A DNA stretch of 64,000 nt from Dyella_A sp049445995 (GCF_049445995.1 NZ_JBMSDZ010000013.1:1-64000), one strand, 5' to 3'. Shown: positions 50,031-62,000, counted from the first letter of the stretch. Notes: generated from the letters alone by a model not told the origin. Numbers and translations: made by a program.

Positions 50031-51527
50031 TCATCGCTTGTCTCCTGCCGCCACGGTCGCCTCGCCCACGCTGCGCCACAGGTGCATCACCGCGTAGGCG
50101 CGCCACGGCCGCCATGCTTCGGCGCGCTGCTCCAATGCGCGCGTGCCCAGTTCCTCTCCACCCGGCGCTGCCGCGCGACGCAGGATCAGATCCGCCGCGG
50201 GGAACGCGTCCGGATGGCTCAGCGCGCGCATCGCCATGTAGTGCGCGGTCCACGCGCCGATGCCCGGCAGCGCCACCCAGCGCTCCACGAACGTCTCCAG
50301 CGGCTGCTCCGGGCGAAAGTCGATGCGCCCGTCCAGCAGCGCCTGCGCCACCGCGCGGATCGTGGCGATGCGCGCGCCGGTGATGCCCAGTGCGCCCAGG
50401 TCCGCCTCGGCCAGTTGCGCCGGGGTGGGAAAGATCCGCGCCAGCCCCGGCAGCGGCGCCTCCGCCAGCGGCGCGCCGAAGCGATGTACCACGCGCGAGG
50501 CCAGCGTGCGCGCCGCGGCCACGCTCACCTGCTGGCCGAGGATCGCGCGCACCGCGATCTCGAAACCGTCCCAGCCGCCGGGCAGGCGCTGGCCCGGATG
50601 CTTCCTCGCCAGCGGCCCCAGCACGGCGTCGCGCCTGAACACCGCGGCGATCGCCTGCGGCGAGGCGTCCAGGTCGAACATGCGGCGCAGCCGCGTCACC
50701 ACGCCCAGCAACTGCGCCGGCGCCACGCCGTGCAGCTCCAGCCTGAGCGCGTGCTCGCCCTGCGGCCACGCGCTCAAGCGCAGCCACGACGGCGCCGTGG
50801 GATCGCCGAACACGCGCGCATAGCCGCTCTCGTCCACCGCCTCCACGCCGGGCAGCGCACGGCCGCGCAGAAACGCCAGCAGCGCAGCGAAGTCGTACGG
50901 CGGCCGGTAGCCCAATCGCAACACCAGCGGCGCGCCGGCCGGCGCCCGCGGCTGCCGGCGCAGCTCGCGCGGCGGCAGCCGGTTCGCCTGCGCGAACGCC
51001 GCGTTGAACCGGCGCAGGCTGCCGAACCCGGCGGCCAGCGCCACCTCGGTCACCGGCATCGCCGTCTCGGTCAGCAGCTGCCTGGCGAACAGCAGGCGCC
51101 GCGTGGTGTGCACGCTCAACGGCGGCACGCCCACATGCTCCACGAACAAGCGCCGCAACTGCCGCGCGCCGAGTTCCACGCGCGCGGCGAGCTCGTCCAC
51201 CGAGCCGGTTTCCAGCGCGCCGTGCTCGATCAGCGTGAGCGCCCGCGCCACCACGTGCCCGCCGCGCCGCCAGTCGCCGTTGCCCGGCGCCAGCTCCGGC
51301 CGGCAGCGCAGGCACGGCCGGAACCCGTCCGCTTCCGCCGCCGCGGCGCTCGCGTAATAGCGCACGTTCGCGGGCTTCGGCGACGGTGCCGGGCACACCG
51401 GCCGGCAGTAGATGCGCGTGCTGGTGACGGCGGTGAAGAACAGCCCGTCGAAGCGGGCGTCACGACTCAGCCGGGCGCGCTCGCAGGTGCGCGCATCGGG
51501 CAGTACCGGGGGCAGGGGAGCGTCCAT
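50031..51527 (-). CDS. Ada-type regulator / 3-methyladenine DNA glycosylase fusion (AlkA family)
   Basis: A 498-residue DNA-alkylation repair protein. The N-terminal Ada zinc domain has the four cysteines in E. coli Ada spacing: C41, C45 (IYCRPVCP), C72, C75 (FRPCLRCRPE), the first being the methyl-phosphotriester acceptor. An AraC-type HTH follows at about 90-185 (VTEVALAAGFGSLRRFNAAF). The rest is AlkA: the N-terminal beta domain (about 195-300) and HhH-GPD glycosylase (ILGQQVSVAAARTLASRVVH; LPGIGAWTAHYMAMRALSHP then DAFPAADL, whose last Asp is the catalytic one). The methylguanine transferase domain of Ada is missing. The start is the ATG at 51527. Confidence 0.93.
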   Translation of the reverse strand: MDAPLPPVLPDARTCERARLSRDARFDGLFFTAVTSTRIYCRPVCPAPSPKPANVRYYASAAAAEADGFRPCLRCRPELAPGNGDWRRGGHVVARALTLIEHGALETGSVDELAARVELGARQLRRLFVEHVGVPPLSVHTTRRLLFARQLLTETAMPVTEVALAAGFGSLRRFNAAFAQANRLPPRELRRQPRAPAGAPLVLRLGYRPPYDFAALLAFLRGRALPGVEAVDESGYARVFGDPTAPSWLRLSAWPQGEHALRLELHGVAPAQLLGVVTRLRRMFDLDASPQAIAAVFRRDAVLGPLARKHPGQRLPGGWDGFEIAVRAILGQQVSVAAARTLASRVVHRFGAPLAEAPLPGLARIFPTPAQLAEADLGALGITGARIATIRAVAQALLDGRIDFRPEQPLETFVERWVALPGIGAWTAHYMAMRALSHPDAFPAADLILRRAAAPGGEELGTRALEQRAEAWRPWRAYAVMHLWRSVGEATVAAGDKR

Positions 51528-52009
51528 GCGGCGCAGGCTAGCACCGCGCATCCGGGCGAACTCGCGTTTTCGGACAGGGATGCCGGGGGTGGCGAGCCCG
51601 TGGATTCGGTTCACTGAGGCCTGCAGCATCGGCCCTTCGACTGCGCTTCGCGATGAAACACTCCACGCCCCCGAGTCGTCATCCCGGCGAAAGCCGGGAT
51701 CCAGCGTCTTTGCACTTCGGGAACACCTAAAGTCACTGGATGACCGACATTCGTCGTTGAAGAGCTCTTCCGGCTTTCGCCGGGATGACGAGCTCTTGTG
51801 CACCACACTTTTTCGCAGGAAGGAAGCACCCATCACCTCGTCAGCAAAGCCACGACCGGCCACCGATCTCCAGCCCCCGCGACACCAGGGCCGCTGCTGC
51901 TGTCGCACGCGCCACTGTACGCACTGGCTGAGCCCTTGCCGCACTGCCGCTTTCCGCGATGCCGGCCGCTCGCCACAATCACTTTTTTGTTCGACCTGCG
52001 AGATCGCCC
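51528..52009. other. 482-base intergenic region with paired REP-like repeats
   Basis: No gene is supported. A 22-bp perfect inverted repeat occupies 51676-51697 (TCGTCATCCCGGCGAAAGCC, then GG) and 51770-51791; each arm is itself a palindromic REP-like unit with CCGGC/GCCGG, about 72 bases apart. The promoters of the divergent ada-alkA fusion and hutU genes must lie here. Confidence 0.55.
51676..51791. repeat. pair of REP-like elements in inverted orientation
   Basis: Units at 51676-51697 and 51770-51791 are exact reverse complements (22 bp). Both belong to the GTCATCCCGGCGAAAGCCGG family also seen with AT-richer stems at 44306 and 45919. Two inverted REP units form a BIME-like arrangement. 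Confidence 0.75.
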
Positions 52010-53680
<1,671 letters not shown>

Positions 53681-53736
53681 GGCACCAGCCACGGCATTCG
53701 AGGCGGTGTTCGCGTCATCTACTACCTGAGGTTGAA

Positions 53737-53763
53737 AAGAAGCCCCGCGGTGCGGGGCTTCTT
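53737..53763. terminator. intrinsic terminator after hutU
   Basis: AAGAAGCCCCGC and GCGGGGCTTCTT pair around GGT, 56 bases after the hutU stop. Poly-U after the stem is short (CTTCTTGTG), but the stem is long and symmetrical, so it may also end transcription from the right. Confidence 0.8.
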
Positions 53764-53836
53764 GTGTGGTTCCGGGAATCCGGCACGGGCATTGCCCATC
53801 GGAATCCTCGTGCCACAGGCCTTGAAGGCGATTTGT

Positions 53837-53869
53837 TGGTGCCGGAAATAGGAATCGAACCTACGACCT
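53837..53869 (-). tRNA. 3' fragment of a tRNA gene (tRNA-Thr-like), probable att site
   Basis: On the minus strand this reads AGGTCGTAGGTTCGATTCCT, then ATTTCCGGCACCA: the end of the variable loop, a T arm with loop TTCGATT and 5-bp stem, the acceptor 3' strand TTCCGGC, discriminator A and encoded CCA. It matches the 3' end of tRNA-Thr(CGU) genes from memory (thrW type). The expected anticodon and D arms do not follow at 53870, so the gene is not complete. Such 3' duplicates are left when an integrative element enters a tRNA gene; the intact copy should be at the other end, to the right of the window. Confidence 0.75.
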
Positions 53870-53995
53870 GATTCCGTGACGCGCTCCGAGCATAGCGTCG
53901 CCGCACGCGCAAGATCTTGTCGAGCATCGCCGATTGATGCATAAGTCCTCGCCTGAAGGTCGGAGGTTGTTCGCCATGGCGGCGGCAGAGCGTGC

Positions 53996-54742
53996 ATGAA
54001 GGGATTGGTGGTAGACGAGCCCTGGATCGGCTTGATCCTTGGAGGGCAGAAGACGTGGGAAATGCGCAGTCGGCACACCCAGCGTCGAGGCCCTATTGCT
54101 CTCATTCGAAAGGGTAGCGGACTAGTCGTGGGTGTCTCCCAGGTCATGGGGACCCGCGGTCCGCTGTCTCTGTCTGAGCTGGAAGAGTCCCTCGACCGCC
54201 ATCGCGTGCCGCTGGCAGAGTTCCGCAGCGGTCGGGCCATCGCCTGGAATATTGCGTGGGAGCTTGCGGGTAGTACGCCGCTTCCTCGGCCAGTCCGGTA
54301 TCGCCATCCACTCGGCGCCGTGACCTGGGTGGATCTGGACGAGGGGACGTCTGCTCAAATTTTGATGCAGATCGATCTGTCTGTCCTGTCGAGTACTCAG
54401 CGGCCTTCGGTCACCCTCGGTCCCGAGGCAGCAGCAAGCCGCGATTTCAGCGCGGGCGCCAGGACTACAGGGTTCGTCCTCCCCGGCGATTTGGATGATC
54501 CTCTGGTCCCGGTGGCTAAGGATCAAAGCTGGTTCGGACCTCATCTACTCAAGGCCGGTCAGTTCACGATCGGGGCTAAAGGCGAAGAGATTAGAGTGGA
54601 CAGCTTCCCGGACGCGCTCGAAGCGCTAAGGAAAATGAAAGTACCCCGCTGGCGCCGCCCAAATCCGCAAGGGAACTGGGGCATCGTCAGCGGCATGGCA
54701 TGGAAGCGTCTGAGCAGTTGTTTCAGTAGAGGAGCGGTCTGA
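53996..54742 (+). CDS. ASCH-domain protein at the head of the Zorya cluster
   Basis: A 248-residue protein. The first 120 residues are an ASCH (PUA-like) domain: MKGLVVDEPWIGLILGGQKT then WEMRSR, holding the family motif G-x-K-x-W-E-x-R at residues 17-24, and GPIALIRKGSGLVVGVSQVM. ASCH domains bind RNA or modified nucleotides. The remaining 130 residues have no recognised domain and end in PRWRRPNPQGNWGIVSGMAW. It is 67 bases upstream of zorA on the same strand and may be co-transcribed. ASCH is not one of the four canonical Zorya proteins, so its part in defence is only inferred from context. Confidence 0.8.
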   Translation: MKGLVVDEPWIGLILGGQKTWEMRSRHTQRRGPIALIRKGSGLVVGVSQVMGTRGPLSLSELEESLDRHRVPLAEFRSGRAIAWNIAWELAGSTPLPRPVRYRHPLGAVTWVDLDEGTSAQILMQIDLSVLSSTQRPSVTLGPEAAASRDFSAGARTTGFVLPGDLDDPLVPVAKDQSWFGPHLLKAGQFTIGAKGEEIRVDSFPDALEALRKMKVPRWRRPNPQGNWGIVSGMAWKRLSSCFSRGAV

Positions 54743-54809
54743 CCGTTCCAATCTTGTAGTGATGGCAGTACCGCTGGTTCCTGACAGAACCGGCAGCGGG
54801 GGGAATCCA

Positions 54810-56687
54810 ATGAACTTTATTCACGACGTCCTGGCAGGCGGCGTTCTCGTGGTCACGCTGGCCGTGATCTCGGCAGTACTTCTGCTCGACTATCTGTGGC
54901 GCTATGCCACCCGTGGCTTGCTGCTTCGGCGACAGCTCAAGACCGTTGCCGAGCGCATCGAGGCCCTCGCAAACAAGCCTCGCCCCACGCTGCGGGGAGA
55001 GCTCGAAAAGGTGTTCGATGGCACGGCATGCCACCACGCCTGGAGCGAGTACGAAGAAACACTTCATAACCAGTACGATCTCCGTGATGGAGAGCGCAAA
55101 GTGCGCGATGTCCGCGCCACCGTACCCTCGGAATCCTTCATCAACCTGGAAACGACGGTTGATCCAAGGATCGGGTCGGAATACTTCAAACATCTGCCAG
55201 GAATCTTTACCGGCCTGGGCATCATCGGCACGTTCAACGGACTGATCCAAGGACTCGTGGCGTTCAATCCCGATGTGGATGCGGACGCGCTCAAGGTGGG
55301 GCTGAGCGGGCTTTTCAGCCATGTTCTGCACGCCTTCTCCTTCTCGATGATGGCGATCATCCTGGCGATGACCGTCACCGTTACCGAGAAATGGATCTAC
55401 GCCGCCTGTTCCAAGTGGGTCGGTCGGGTGTCGCAGAAGCTGGATGGCTTGTTCCGTGCTGGCGTCGGCGAGGAGTACCTGTCAGATCTGCTGCGCTCGT
55501 CGCAGGACAACGCCACGCAGACCCGCCAGTTGAAGGAGAGCCTGGTCCAGGACCTGAAGGAACTACTGACGCAGCTGGCAGACCGTCAGATCGCAGCAAC
55601 TCAGAAGCTTTCCACCGAGATCGGTGAGCGGATCGAAGGGAGCCTGAAGGAGCCTCTCGCTCATATTGCCGACACGGTGCGCACCGCCAGCGGCCAACAG
55701 ACCAGCGTGGCGACCACGGCGATCGAGACGCTAATGCGTGCCTTCATCGACAAGATGCAGGAAACGCTCGGGGGCCAGATGGACGGCCTCAACGAGATGA
55801 TGCGTACCTCGGCACAGTCCATGGCTCAGGTTGAGGCGGCTATGCGCTCGCTTGTGACGGACATGCAGCGGGTCAGCGGCGAGTCGACCTCGGGCATGCA
55901 GCAGGCCGTACGCGACCTGATCGAACAGATGGGCGAGCAGCAGCGCCTCCAGGCCAGCCAGTCGACCACCAGCATGAACAACCTCCTTGCTCAGGTCGAG
56001 TCGTCCGTCAAGGAGGTGGCGCGTCAGCAGGAGAGCATGAGTCAGCGTTCGGAGCAGTCGGTCGCGGCGCTCATGGAGGCGATGCATGACCGCGTCGACC
56101 AGCTGGCCAACAGCAATCGCGAGACCCAGGAGCGGGGGATCGCCTTGGCGACGTCGCTGGGCGAGGTATCCACCAAGGCGATCTCGGGTCTTGAGGAGGG
56201 CGCCTTGGCTGTCGGGCAGGCGCTGGACAGCGTGCGCGCGGCGGTGGAGCGCCTTGGCACGCTGACCGAAAAGATGTCCTCACTGCAGTCGGGGCTTGGC
56301 CAGTCGGCGCAGCAGATTGCGCAATCCAGCAACGTCCTGAGTGGTGCGGCACAGTCGCTCAGCACGGCCACGGGCTCTCTCGGAACTGCGACGTCGCGGC
56401 TCGAGGGGCTCGGCAAGCTGGTTCAGGCCGAGGGCGAGGCCCGGAGCGGCATGCTCGAGGATTTGCGTCGTCTGACTCAACAAGCCGAGCAGACCGGGCA
56501 GTCGCTCACGTCGCTGACCGATGAGGTTCGGGACAAATTGGTGGAGATGGTCGAGAAGTTCGGTACGGGTGTCAGCCAGGCGCTTGAACACAACCTTGCC
56601 ACGTACAACAAGCAACTCAGCGATGCAGTCGGCATGCTCAAGAGCGCCTTCGAGGAGATCGCCGAGTCCGTGGATGCGGCGAGCTGA
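54810..56687 (+). CDS. zorA: Zorya system ZorA, MotA/TolQ-like motor subunit with long tail
   Basis: A 625-residue inner-membrane protein. Hydrophobic helices lie at about residues 7-31 (VLAGGVLVVTLAVISAVLLL), 132-148 (IFTGLGIIGTFNGLIQGLVA) and 170-200 (HVLHAFSFSMMAIILAMTVT), the last two forming the MotA/TolQ/ExbB proton-channel core. Residues about 205-625 form a Gln/Ser/Glu-rich, coiled-coil-like tail with repeating TSMNN, SMSQRSEQS and ANSNRETQE segments. Known ZorA proteins form five-fold stators around two ZorB with such an intracellular tail. GGGGGG lies just upstream of the ATG at 54810, preferred over ATG 54762. Confidence 0.9.
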   Translation: MNFIHDVLAGGVLVVTLAVISAVLLLDYLWRYATRGLLLRRQLKTVAERIEALANKPRPTLRGELEKVFDGTACHHAWSEYEETLHNQYDLRDGERKVRDVRATVPSESFINLETTVDPRIGSEYFKHLPGIFTGLGIIGTFNGLIQGLVAFNPDVDADALKVGLSGLFSHVLHAFSFSMMAIILAMTVTVTEKWIYAACSKWVGRVSQKLDGLFRAGVGEEYLSDLLRSSQDNATQTRQLKESLVQDLKELLTQLADRQIAATQKLSTEIGERIEGSLKEPLAHIADTVRTASGQQTSVATTAIETLMRAFIDKMQETLGGQMDGLNEMMRTSAQSMAQVEAAMRSLVTDMQRVSGESTSGMQQAVRDLIEQMGEQQRLQASQSTTSMNNLLAQVESSVKEVARQQESMSQRSEQSVAALMEAMHDRVDQLANSNRETQERGIALATSLGEVSTKAISGLEEGALAVGQALDSVRAAVERLGTLTEKMSSLQSGLGQSAQQIAQSSNVLSGAAQSLSTATGSLGTATSRLEGLGKLVQAEGEARSGMLEDLRRLTQQAEQTGQSLTSLTDEVRDKLVEMVEKFGTGVSQALEHNLATYNKQLSDAVGMLKSAFEEIAESVDAAS

Positions 56688-56689
56688 CG

Positions 56690-57412
56690 ATGTTCGCCAA
56701 AGCCGTAAAACGCAGCAGCAAAGGCAAGAGCGAGGGGGAGAAGCCCTTCTGGATCTCTTACGCCGATCTCATGACCGCGATGATGACGCTGTTCCTCGCG
56801 GCCATGGCCGTCACCATGGTTGCCATCACGCACAAGGTTCGACAGGTCGAGAACAAGGAGGTCGTTCGTGCCAAGCAGATCAAGCAGATCTGCAGCAATA
56901 TCCAGGGCCGGCTAGCCGGCGACGGCGTGGTTCAGGTGGACTGCGAAGACAACCGCATCAGCTTCGGCGAAGCCGGGCGGTTCGGCCACGATGACTACCA
57001 CCTCCCTCCCGCCGCAGGTCCGGCGCTGGCCCGGCTGGTCCCGGTGGTGCTTCAAGCCGCAGATGATCCTCTGGGCCGCAAGTGGCTCAAGCAGGTCGTC
57101 ATCGAGGGCTTTACCGATACCGATGGTTCCTACCTGTACAACCTTCATCTGAGTCTCGAGCGCTCGGAATGGGTGATGTGTCTGCTCCTGGATCCGCAGC
57201 GCAATACCGACCTTTCCCTGGCGCCACAGCAGCTTCAGCGCGTTCGGGATCTGTTCCTGGCCGGCGGCGTGTCGTTCAACGGAGCCAAGTCCACCAAAGA
57301 CGCCAGTCGTCGAGTGGAGCTCAAGCTGCAGTTCTATGGCTCGGATACCGACAGCGCCCAGGCCAGGCCTGTCTTCCAAGTCATGGCGACCGACCGATGC
57401 ATGCTCCGCTGA
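56690..57412 (+). CDS. zorB: Zorya system ZorB, MotB-like subunit with OmpA-type domain
   Basis: A 240-residue protein with one membrane helix (about residues 21-46, FWISYADLMTAMMTLFLAAM) carrying Asp26 at the position of the proton-binding Asp of MotB, and a periplasmic OmpA/MotB peptidoglycan-binding domain (KQVVIEGFTDTDGSYLYNLH, LSLERSEWVMCLLL). It pairs with ZorA as an ion-driven motor. The start is two bases after the zorA stop; the stop lies inside the start of zorC (16-base overlap). Confidence 0.9.
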   Translation: MFAKAVKRSSKGKSEGEKPFWISYADLMTAMMTLFLAAMAVTMVAITHKVRQVENKEVVRAKQIKQICSNIQGRLAGDGVVQVDCEDNRISFGEAGRFGHDDYHLPPAAGPALARLVPVVLQAADDPLGRKWLKQVVIEGFTDTDGSYLYNLHLSLERSEWVMCLLLDPQRNTDLSLAPQQLQRVRDLFLAGGVSFNGAKSTKDASRRVELKLQFYGSDTDSAQARPVFQVMATDRCMLR

Positions 57413-59019
57413 AAACTCGGATGCTGGATCTGGGTTTCCTGGACATGCTGCTCGCCGAGCTAGTCCTGGAACGGATCCCGTCCGCCTCGGATCTGCCGTT
57501 GGCGGAGCGGGTCGCCGAGGTCAAAGAGCGTTTCGGCGGAACCTCTGCAGCCATCCGGTCGGATCGGGTGGAGGCCGCTGCGCGCCAGGCACTGTCCGAC
57601 GTGGGGAAGTTGCGGCCCAGTCATCGTTTCGTCCTTGCACACTCGCTAGCGCAGCCGATTGATGGTCTCGGTGGCCGATCGGTCCTCGATCACGATCGTG
57701 TAGCTCAGCAACTGCTCAACGACTGGGAGTCGGCGGCACGCGACCAGGTCCTGAAACTGTCGCACTGGCGCGGCCTGTTCCGCTCCTACATGCAGGCTCC
57801 GGCCGGTGACTGGCAGAAGCGCTTGAGACTCCTGCTCTCGCGGACGCTCGAACCGGTGGTGAAGCGTCGCCGGGGTCGTCCCGCCTGGCTGGATACCTTG
57901 ACTCGGCACGAGCACCTGCTGGGTGACGAGCCCTGCCTTCCTTATGTTGACGAGATGGTGGCCGGAGAGCACGGTCTGCTGACCGACCTGCGTGATCACG
58001 TGGATATTCCATCCACCAGCTGGTTCTGGCACCAGCTCAAGTCGCGGCTCTTCCAGCAGATCGCTTCCATCGGCGAGGCCGCCTTTCGAGCATCGATCGA
58101 TGCGTTCCTCGAGCTTGACCGCCTGATTCCCCTCGTGGGGGATGAGCTCCTGAAAGCGATCCTGGAGCGCTATGACGCGGGGAAGGATCGGTCGCTACAT
58201 CCGTCGCTGATGGATTTTTCCCTGAAGGCCTGGGGCAGTCCCCAGCTGTCGAGAAACACAAAGTGGGATCTCTGCCGACCCTCCGTTCGACAGATGGTCA
58301 ACGGTTGGCTGGCCAAGGATGACCTCGAGGATTTCTACCGGCTATGCAACACGGAAAAGATGGTCGACGAGCGGCGGCTGGAGTTCTGGCTTCGCTTTAA
58401 GGACCAGATGACCTACACCCAGATACTGCTGGGTGGGCGTTTGCGGAGTAGCCGCGATCCGGACGTACGCGCGTTTATCGCAAAAAAGGGTGAGCGCCTG
58501 GGTGACCTTACGGCCAGCACTTCGGCCAACAACGCCATCCTGATGCAGATCGGTGGCTGGTTGTTCATCGAGTTCAGCGAGGTGGGCACGGCAGCGCGCG
58601 CGATTCGACTGAGCGATGGGGTCATCAAAACGGGAATGGACTTCTACCCGCTGACGACACTCCGGCACACGGGCGATCAGTGGACTCATCAGCCCAGTAC
58701 CACATGGGAGGAAAAGTTCCTCGGCCTGCTTCGGGAGGTTGGCGTTTCTCCCGACGATTCGAAGATGAAGCGGTCCGTGCGTACGACTTCCGGATCCGAG
58801 CGCGAAGTCACGCCAAAGCCCAGTGCTGCGCAGGTACCCACGGAGGATTCCATGGTAAGCAAACTCAAGAGTTTGGGTCTTGAGGTCATCGACAACCGGC
58901 CGAAGGGTGGTGCGCTCTGGGTCTATACAGACCGTGGGACAACCGCTGAAAAACTCGCGCAGATCCGCAGCATGGGTTTTCGATGGAAGGACAGTAAGCA
59001 AGGGTTCTACCTGCCATGA
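57397..59019 (+). CDS. zorC: Zorya system ZorC (EH-signature domain protein)
   Basis: A 540-residue protein in the ZorC position. The EH-signature-type region is indicated by NTEKMVDERRLEFWLRFKDQ and FIEFSEVGTAARAIRLSDGV near residues 320-410. ZorC is thought to bind DNA downstream of the ZorAB motor. The last 55 residues (MVSKLKSLGLEVIDNRPKGG to the end) form a separate compact module with ALWVYTDRG and GFRWKDSKQGFYLP after a Pro/Ser-rich linker. The ATG at 57397 overlaps zorB; 57421 is an alternative. The stop overlaps zorD (ATGA). Confidence 0.87.
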   Translation: MHAPLKTRMLDLGFLDMLLAELVLERIPSASDLPLAERVAEVKERFGGTSAAIRSDRVEAAARQALSDVGKLRPSHRFVLAHSLAQPIDGLGGRSVLDHDRVAQQLLNDWESAARDQVLKLSHWRGLFRSYMQAPAGDWQKRLRLLLSRTLEPVVKRRRGRPAWLDTLTRHEHLLGDEPCLPYVDEMVAGEHGLLTDLRDHVDIPSTSWFWHQLKSRLFQQIASIGEAAFRASIDAFLELDRLIPLVGDELLKAILERYDAGKDRSLHPSLMDFSLKAWGSPQLSRNTKWDLCRPSVRQMVNGWLAKDDLEDFYRLCNTEKMVDERRLEFWLRFKDQMTYTQILLGGRLRSSRDPDVRAFIAKKGERLGDLTASTSANNAILMQIGGWLFIEFSEVGTAARAIRLSDGVIKTGMDFYPLTTLRHTGDQWTHQPSTTWEEKFLGLLREVGVSPDDSKMKRSVRTTSGSEREVTPKPSAAQVPTEDSMVSKLKSLGLEVIDNRPKGGALWVYTDRGTTAEKLAQIRSMGFRWKDSKQGFYLP

Positions 59020-62000
59020 AGTGGGGTAAATCCAAGCTACCGAGCGAGACGATCCAACGTGCATACACCGACGATGGAGTCCGCTTTTTCCGCGGTGCCG
59101 ATGCCACGCCACGGTGGTGGGCCGGCGATCATCTCGCGCCGGATGAACGCCCGCTCGTCGCCTATCTTCAGCAGCTGGTGTTCGAAGGTGCGGCGCTCGA
59201 GGCGGATGACGCGCTCCTGCTTCCTTGGACAAGCGTCTATTCGCTGCTTTCCGATGAATCCCACCTGGGAAGCGTGCCACTCCTGGCTCTCCCCGAGCGA
59301 TCGGACTGGGTTCCTCGGCTGGAGTCGACGGGGGCGATATCCGATCCCGACTTCCGGATCGCCGTCCAGGGCTGGTCTTCGGCCCAATGGGGCGAGACCT
59401 CGTTGGATCGACAGGGGGCCGTGCTCACGCGCTCCAGCGACCAATGGTTGATGCCGGAGCCCTCGTGGAAGTTGCTTGGCTTGTTATCCCGGTTCGCCCG
59501 CGAGCAGGCGTCGCTGGACGCCGACCAGCGACTCCGAGCCGTCGGCGAGATCAGGCAAGCCGCCATCGCAGGCAGGGCCGTGCTGGACGATTTTCTCGAC
59601 AAGACCGACATTCGTACGCCGGACACGCTGAAGCTTGACCTTCGGCGTGATGAGGCTCTCGGCTTGCCCGTAATCGAGGTCCGGCCGCTACCCGATGGCG
59701 CCCCGGACAACTTTGTGGAGACCTTCGATCGCTATGGCCAGGTGAGGGGGCGTTACGACCTAGTCCAGCCCGGAGGGCGTCTGACCCATGTGGCTCCCGG
59801 CCCAGCGGTGCGCCGCGTGCTGGAAGTCGTGAAAGGGATGCCGGCACGACGCCTTTCCGCGGAACAGGCGAGGATGTTCACCCACAACCCGTACGCCGTG
59901 CTGGGGGATGACGCCGCCGAGGCGCTCGATGAGGAGCAGTTCAATGCCGCTCGGCGCGATGCGGGGTTGCTCCCCGCCCGGTTCGAGGTCGTCCCGGAGG
60001 CCTCCACCCCGGCACATGTCGCGCTGCGCATCCCTCAGGCGCAGGGCGAGACGGCATACGAAGATCTGTCGCTGAATCTCGGCCAGGCCAAGCAATGGCT
60101 GGCGGCGGCAGGCCGATCTCGTGCCCGGGGTCTCCCCGTCTTCCACTGGGATGGCAGCGAGCTGCTGCTCGATCAGGCGGCCGAGCATCAGTTGGCGCAG
60201 CTGGCCGAGTGGGTCGGGCGAAGCGAAGTGGCCCGGATGCATCAGGCCGCCGGAGACGTGCTGGACCTAAGGGCTTTCAGCAGCCGGGTGATCGGCTTTG
60301 ATTCCAAAGTCCAGGCCGTGCCCTACGTTCCGCATCGCACTCAGGGCAAGGAGTGGCTTCCCGGCGATGACGTGGGCGTGGTCACGGTCGATCACTCGTC
60401 AGGCGAGGTCCGAAATCACGCCATGACGCCGGCTTCCATCGACGAGCTCGAGGAGGCGATCGGGCAGGCCAAGGAACAGGGTCTGGCGTCCGTGCGCCTC
60501 CCCGGATCCGACGTGGATCTGCCGGTCCCGCAGGCCGAGTCACTGGTGGATGAGTTCCGCGAGCTCGGCATCAAGTCCGGCGGCAAGACACTGCCCAAGC
60601 CGCTGTCCGATCCGAAGCCGAACCAGCGGGTCGGGCTTCGCATCCATCACAACATCGAGTCGCTTGAGTACGTCGAGACGGTCGAGGATCTCGTCGGGGC
60701 AGTCAGCGCGGAGGATGTCGAGCCTCCCGCCGCGCTCCGTCCGGAAATCTCCCTGTTGCCGCATCAGGCGTACGGTCTGGCTTGGATGCAGCAGCGCTAC
60801 CGCAACCAGGGCGTGGGCATCGCCGGATGCCTGTTGGCCGATGACATGGGTTTGGGAAAGACGCTCCAGTCCCTCTCGCTGATCGCGTGGGCCTGGCAGC
60901 GCTCCCAATCGGCGCGTCCAAGCCTGGTGGTGGCCCCCGTTTCCCTGCTGGAGAACTGGAAGCAGGAGGTCGACAAGTTCCTCGATTGGCCCGATGGAGT
61001 CGTTCTCAGCCTGTATGGTTCGGACCTGGCTTTGAAACGTTCCGGTGGCGACGCGCTGGACGATGATCTGCGTCAGCTCGGCGTGACCAAGCTGCTCCGG
61101 CCGGGCTTTGCCGACGGCTACCGGCTCGTGCTGACCACCTACGAAACCCTGCGCGATTACGAGCTGTCGATCGCTCGCCAGCATTGGGATATCGTAGTCT
61201 GCGACGAGGCCCAGAAGATCAAGAATCCCACCGCCTTCGTGACCCAGGCGGCCAAGGCCTTGCACGCCAACTTCAAGATCGCCTGTACCGGCACGCCGGT
61301 CGAGAACTCGCTGGCCGATCTCTGGTGCCTGTTCGACTTTTTCCAGCCGGGCTGTCTGGGGGCTTTGAACGAGTTCACCAAGGTCTACCGGGAGTCCATC
61401 GAGTCCCGGCAGGAAGGGCATGAGGCCCTGGTCGAACGCCTCCGCGCCATGATCCAGCCGTGGGTCCTGCGACGGATGAAGAATGAGGTGCACGAGGGGC
61501 TGCCCCGCAAGGTCATGGGGCAGGAGGCCGACCGCACCGCAGTCGCGCTTCAGATGTCGCCCGCGCAGCGCCTGGCCTACATGGATGCGGTTGCGGCTTA
61601 CCGACAGGCCAAGGAGCAGGAAGGGCAGGGCCGCAGCGTGTCCATGCTGAATCTGCTGCACCGTCTGCGCATGATCTGCGCACACCCGCTGGCGGCCTTG
61701 CGGGATGACCATGAGCGCGTCCACGTGAAGGAGCACATCGCCGCTTCGCCCAAGCTGGCGTGGCTGCTTGGTCGTCTCGCCCAGATCAAGGCGCGGGGCG
61801 AAAAGGCCATCGTATTCACCGACTATCGGGATCTGCAGCGCCTGCTTCAGCGCGCGATCGAACATCATTTCGGCTTCCGGCCGCAAATCATCAATGGTTC
61901 CACCGCGATCGGCACGAGCCGGGGCGAATCCCGCCAGGGCCTGATCGACGCCTTCCAGGCCACGCCCGGCTTCGGCGTGTTGATCCTCTCCGCGTCCGCC

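Noticed and set aside
53837..53913. Complete tRNA gene
   Set aside because: The T arm and acceptor 3' strand are present, but no anticodon or D arm can be folded from the bases that follow.
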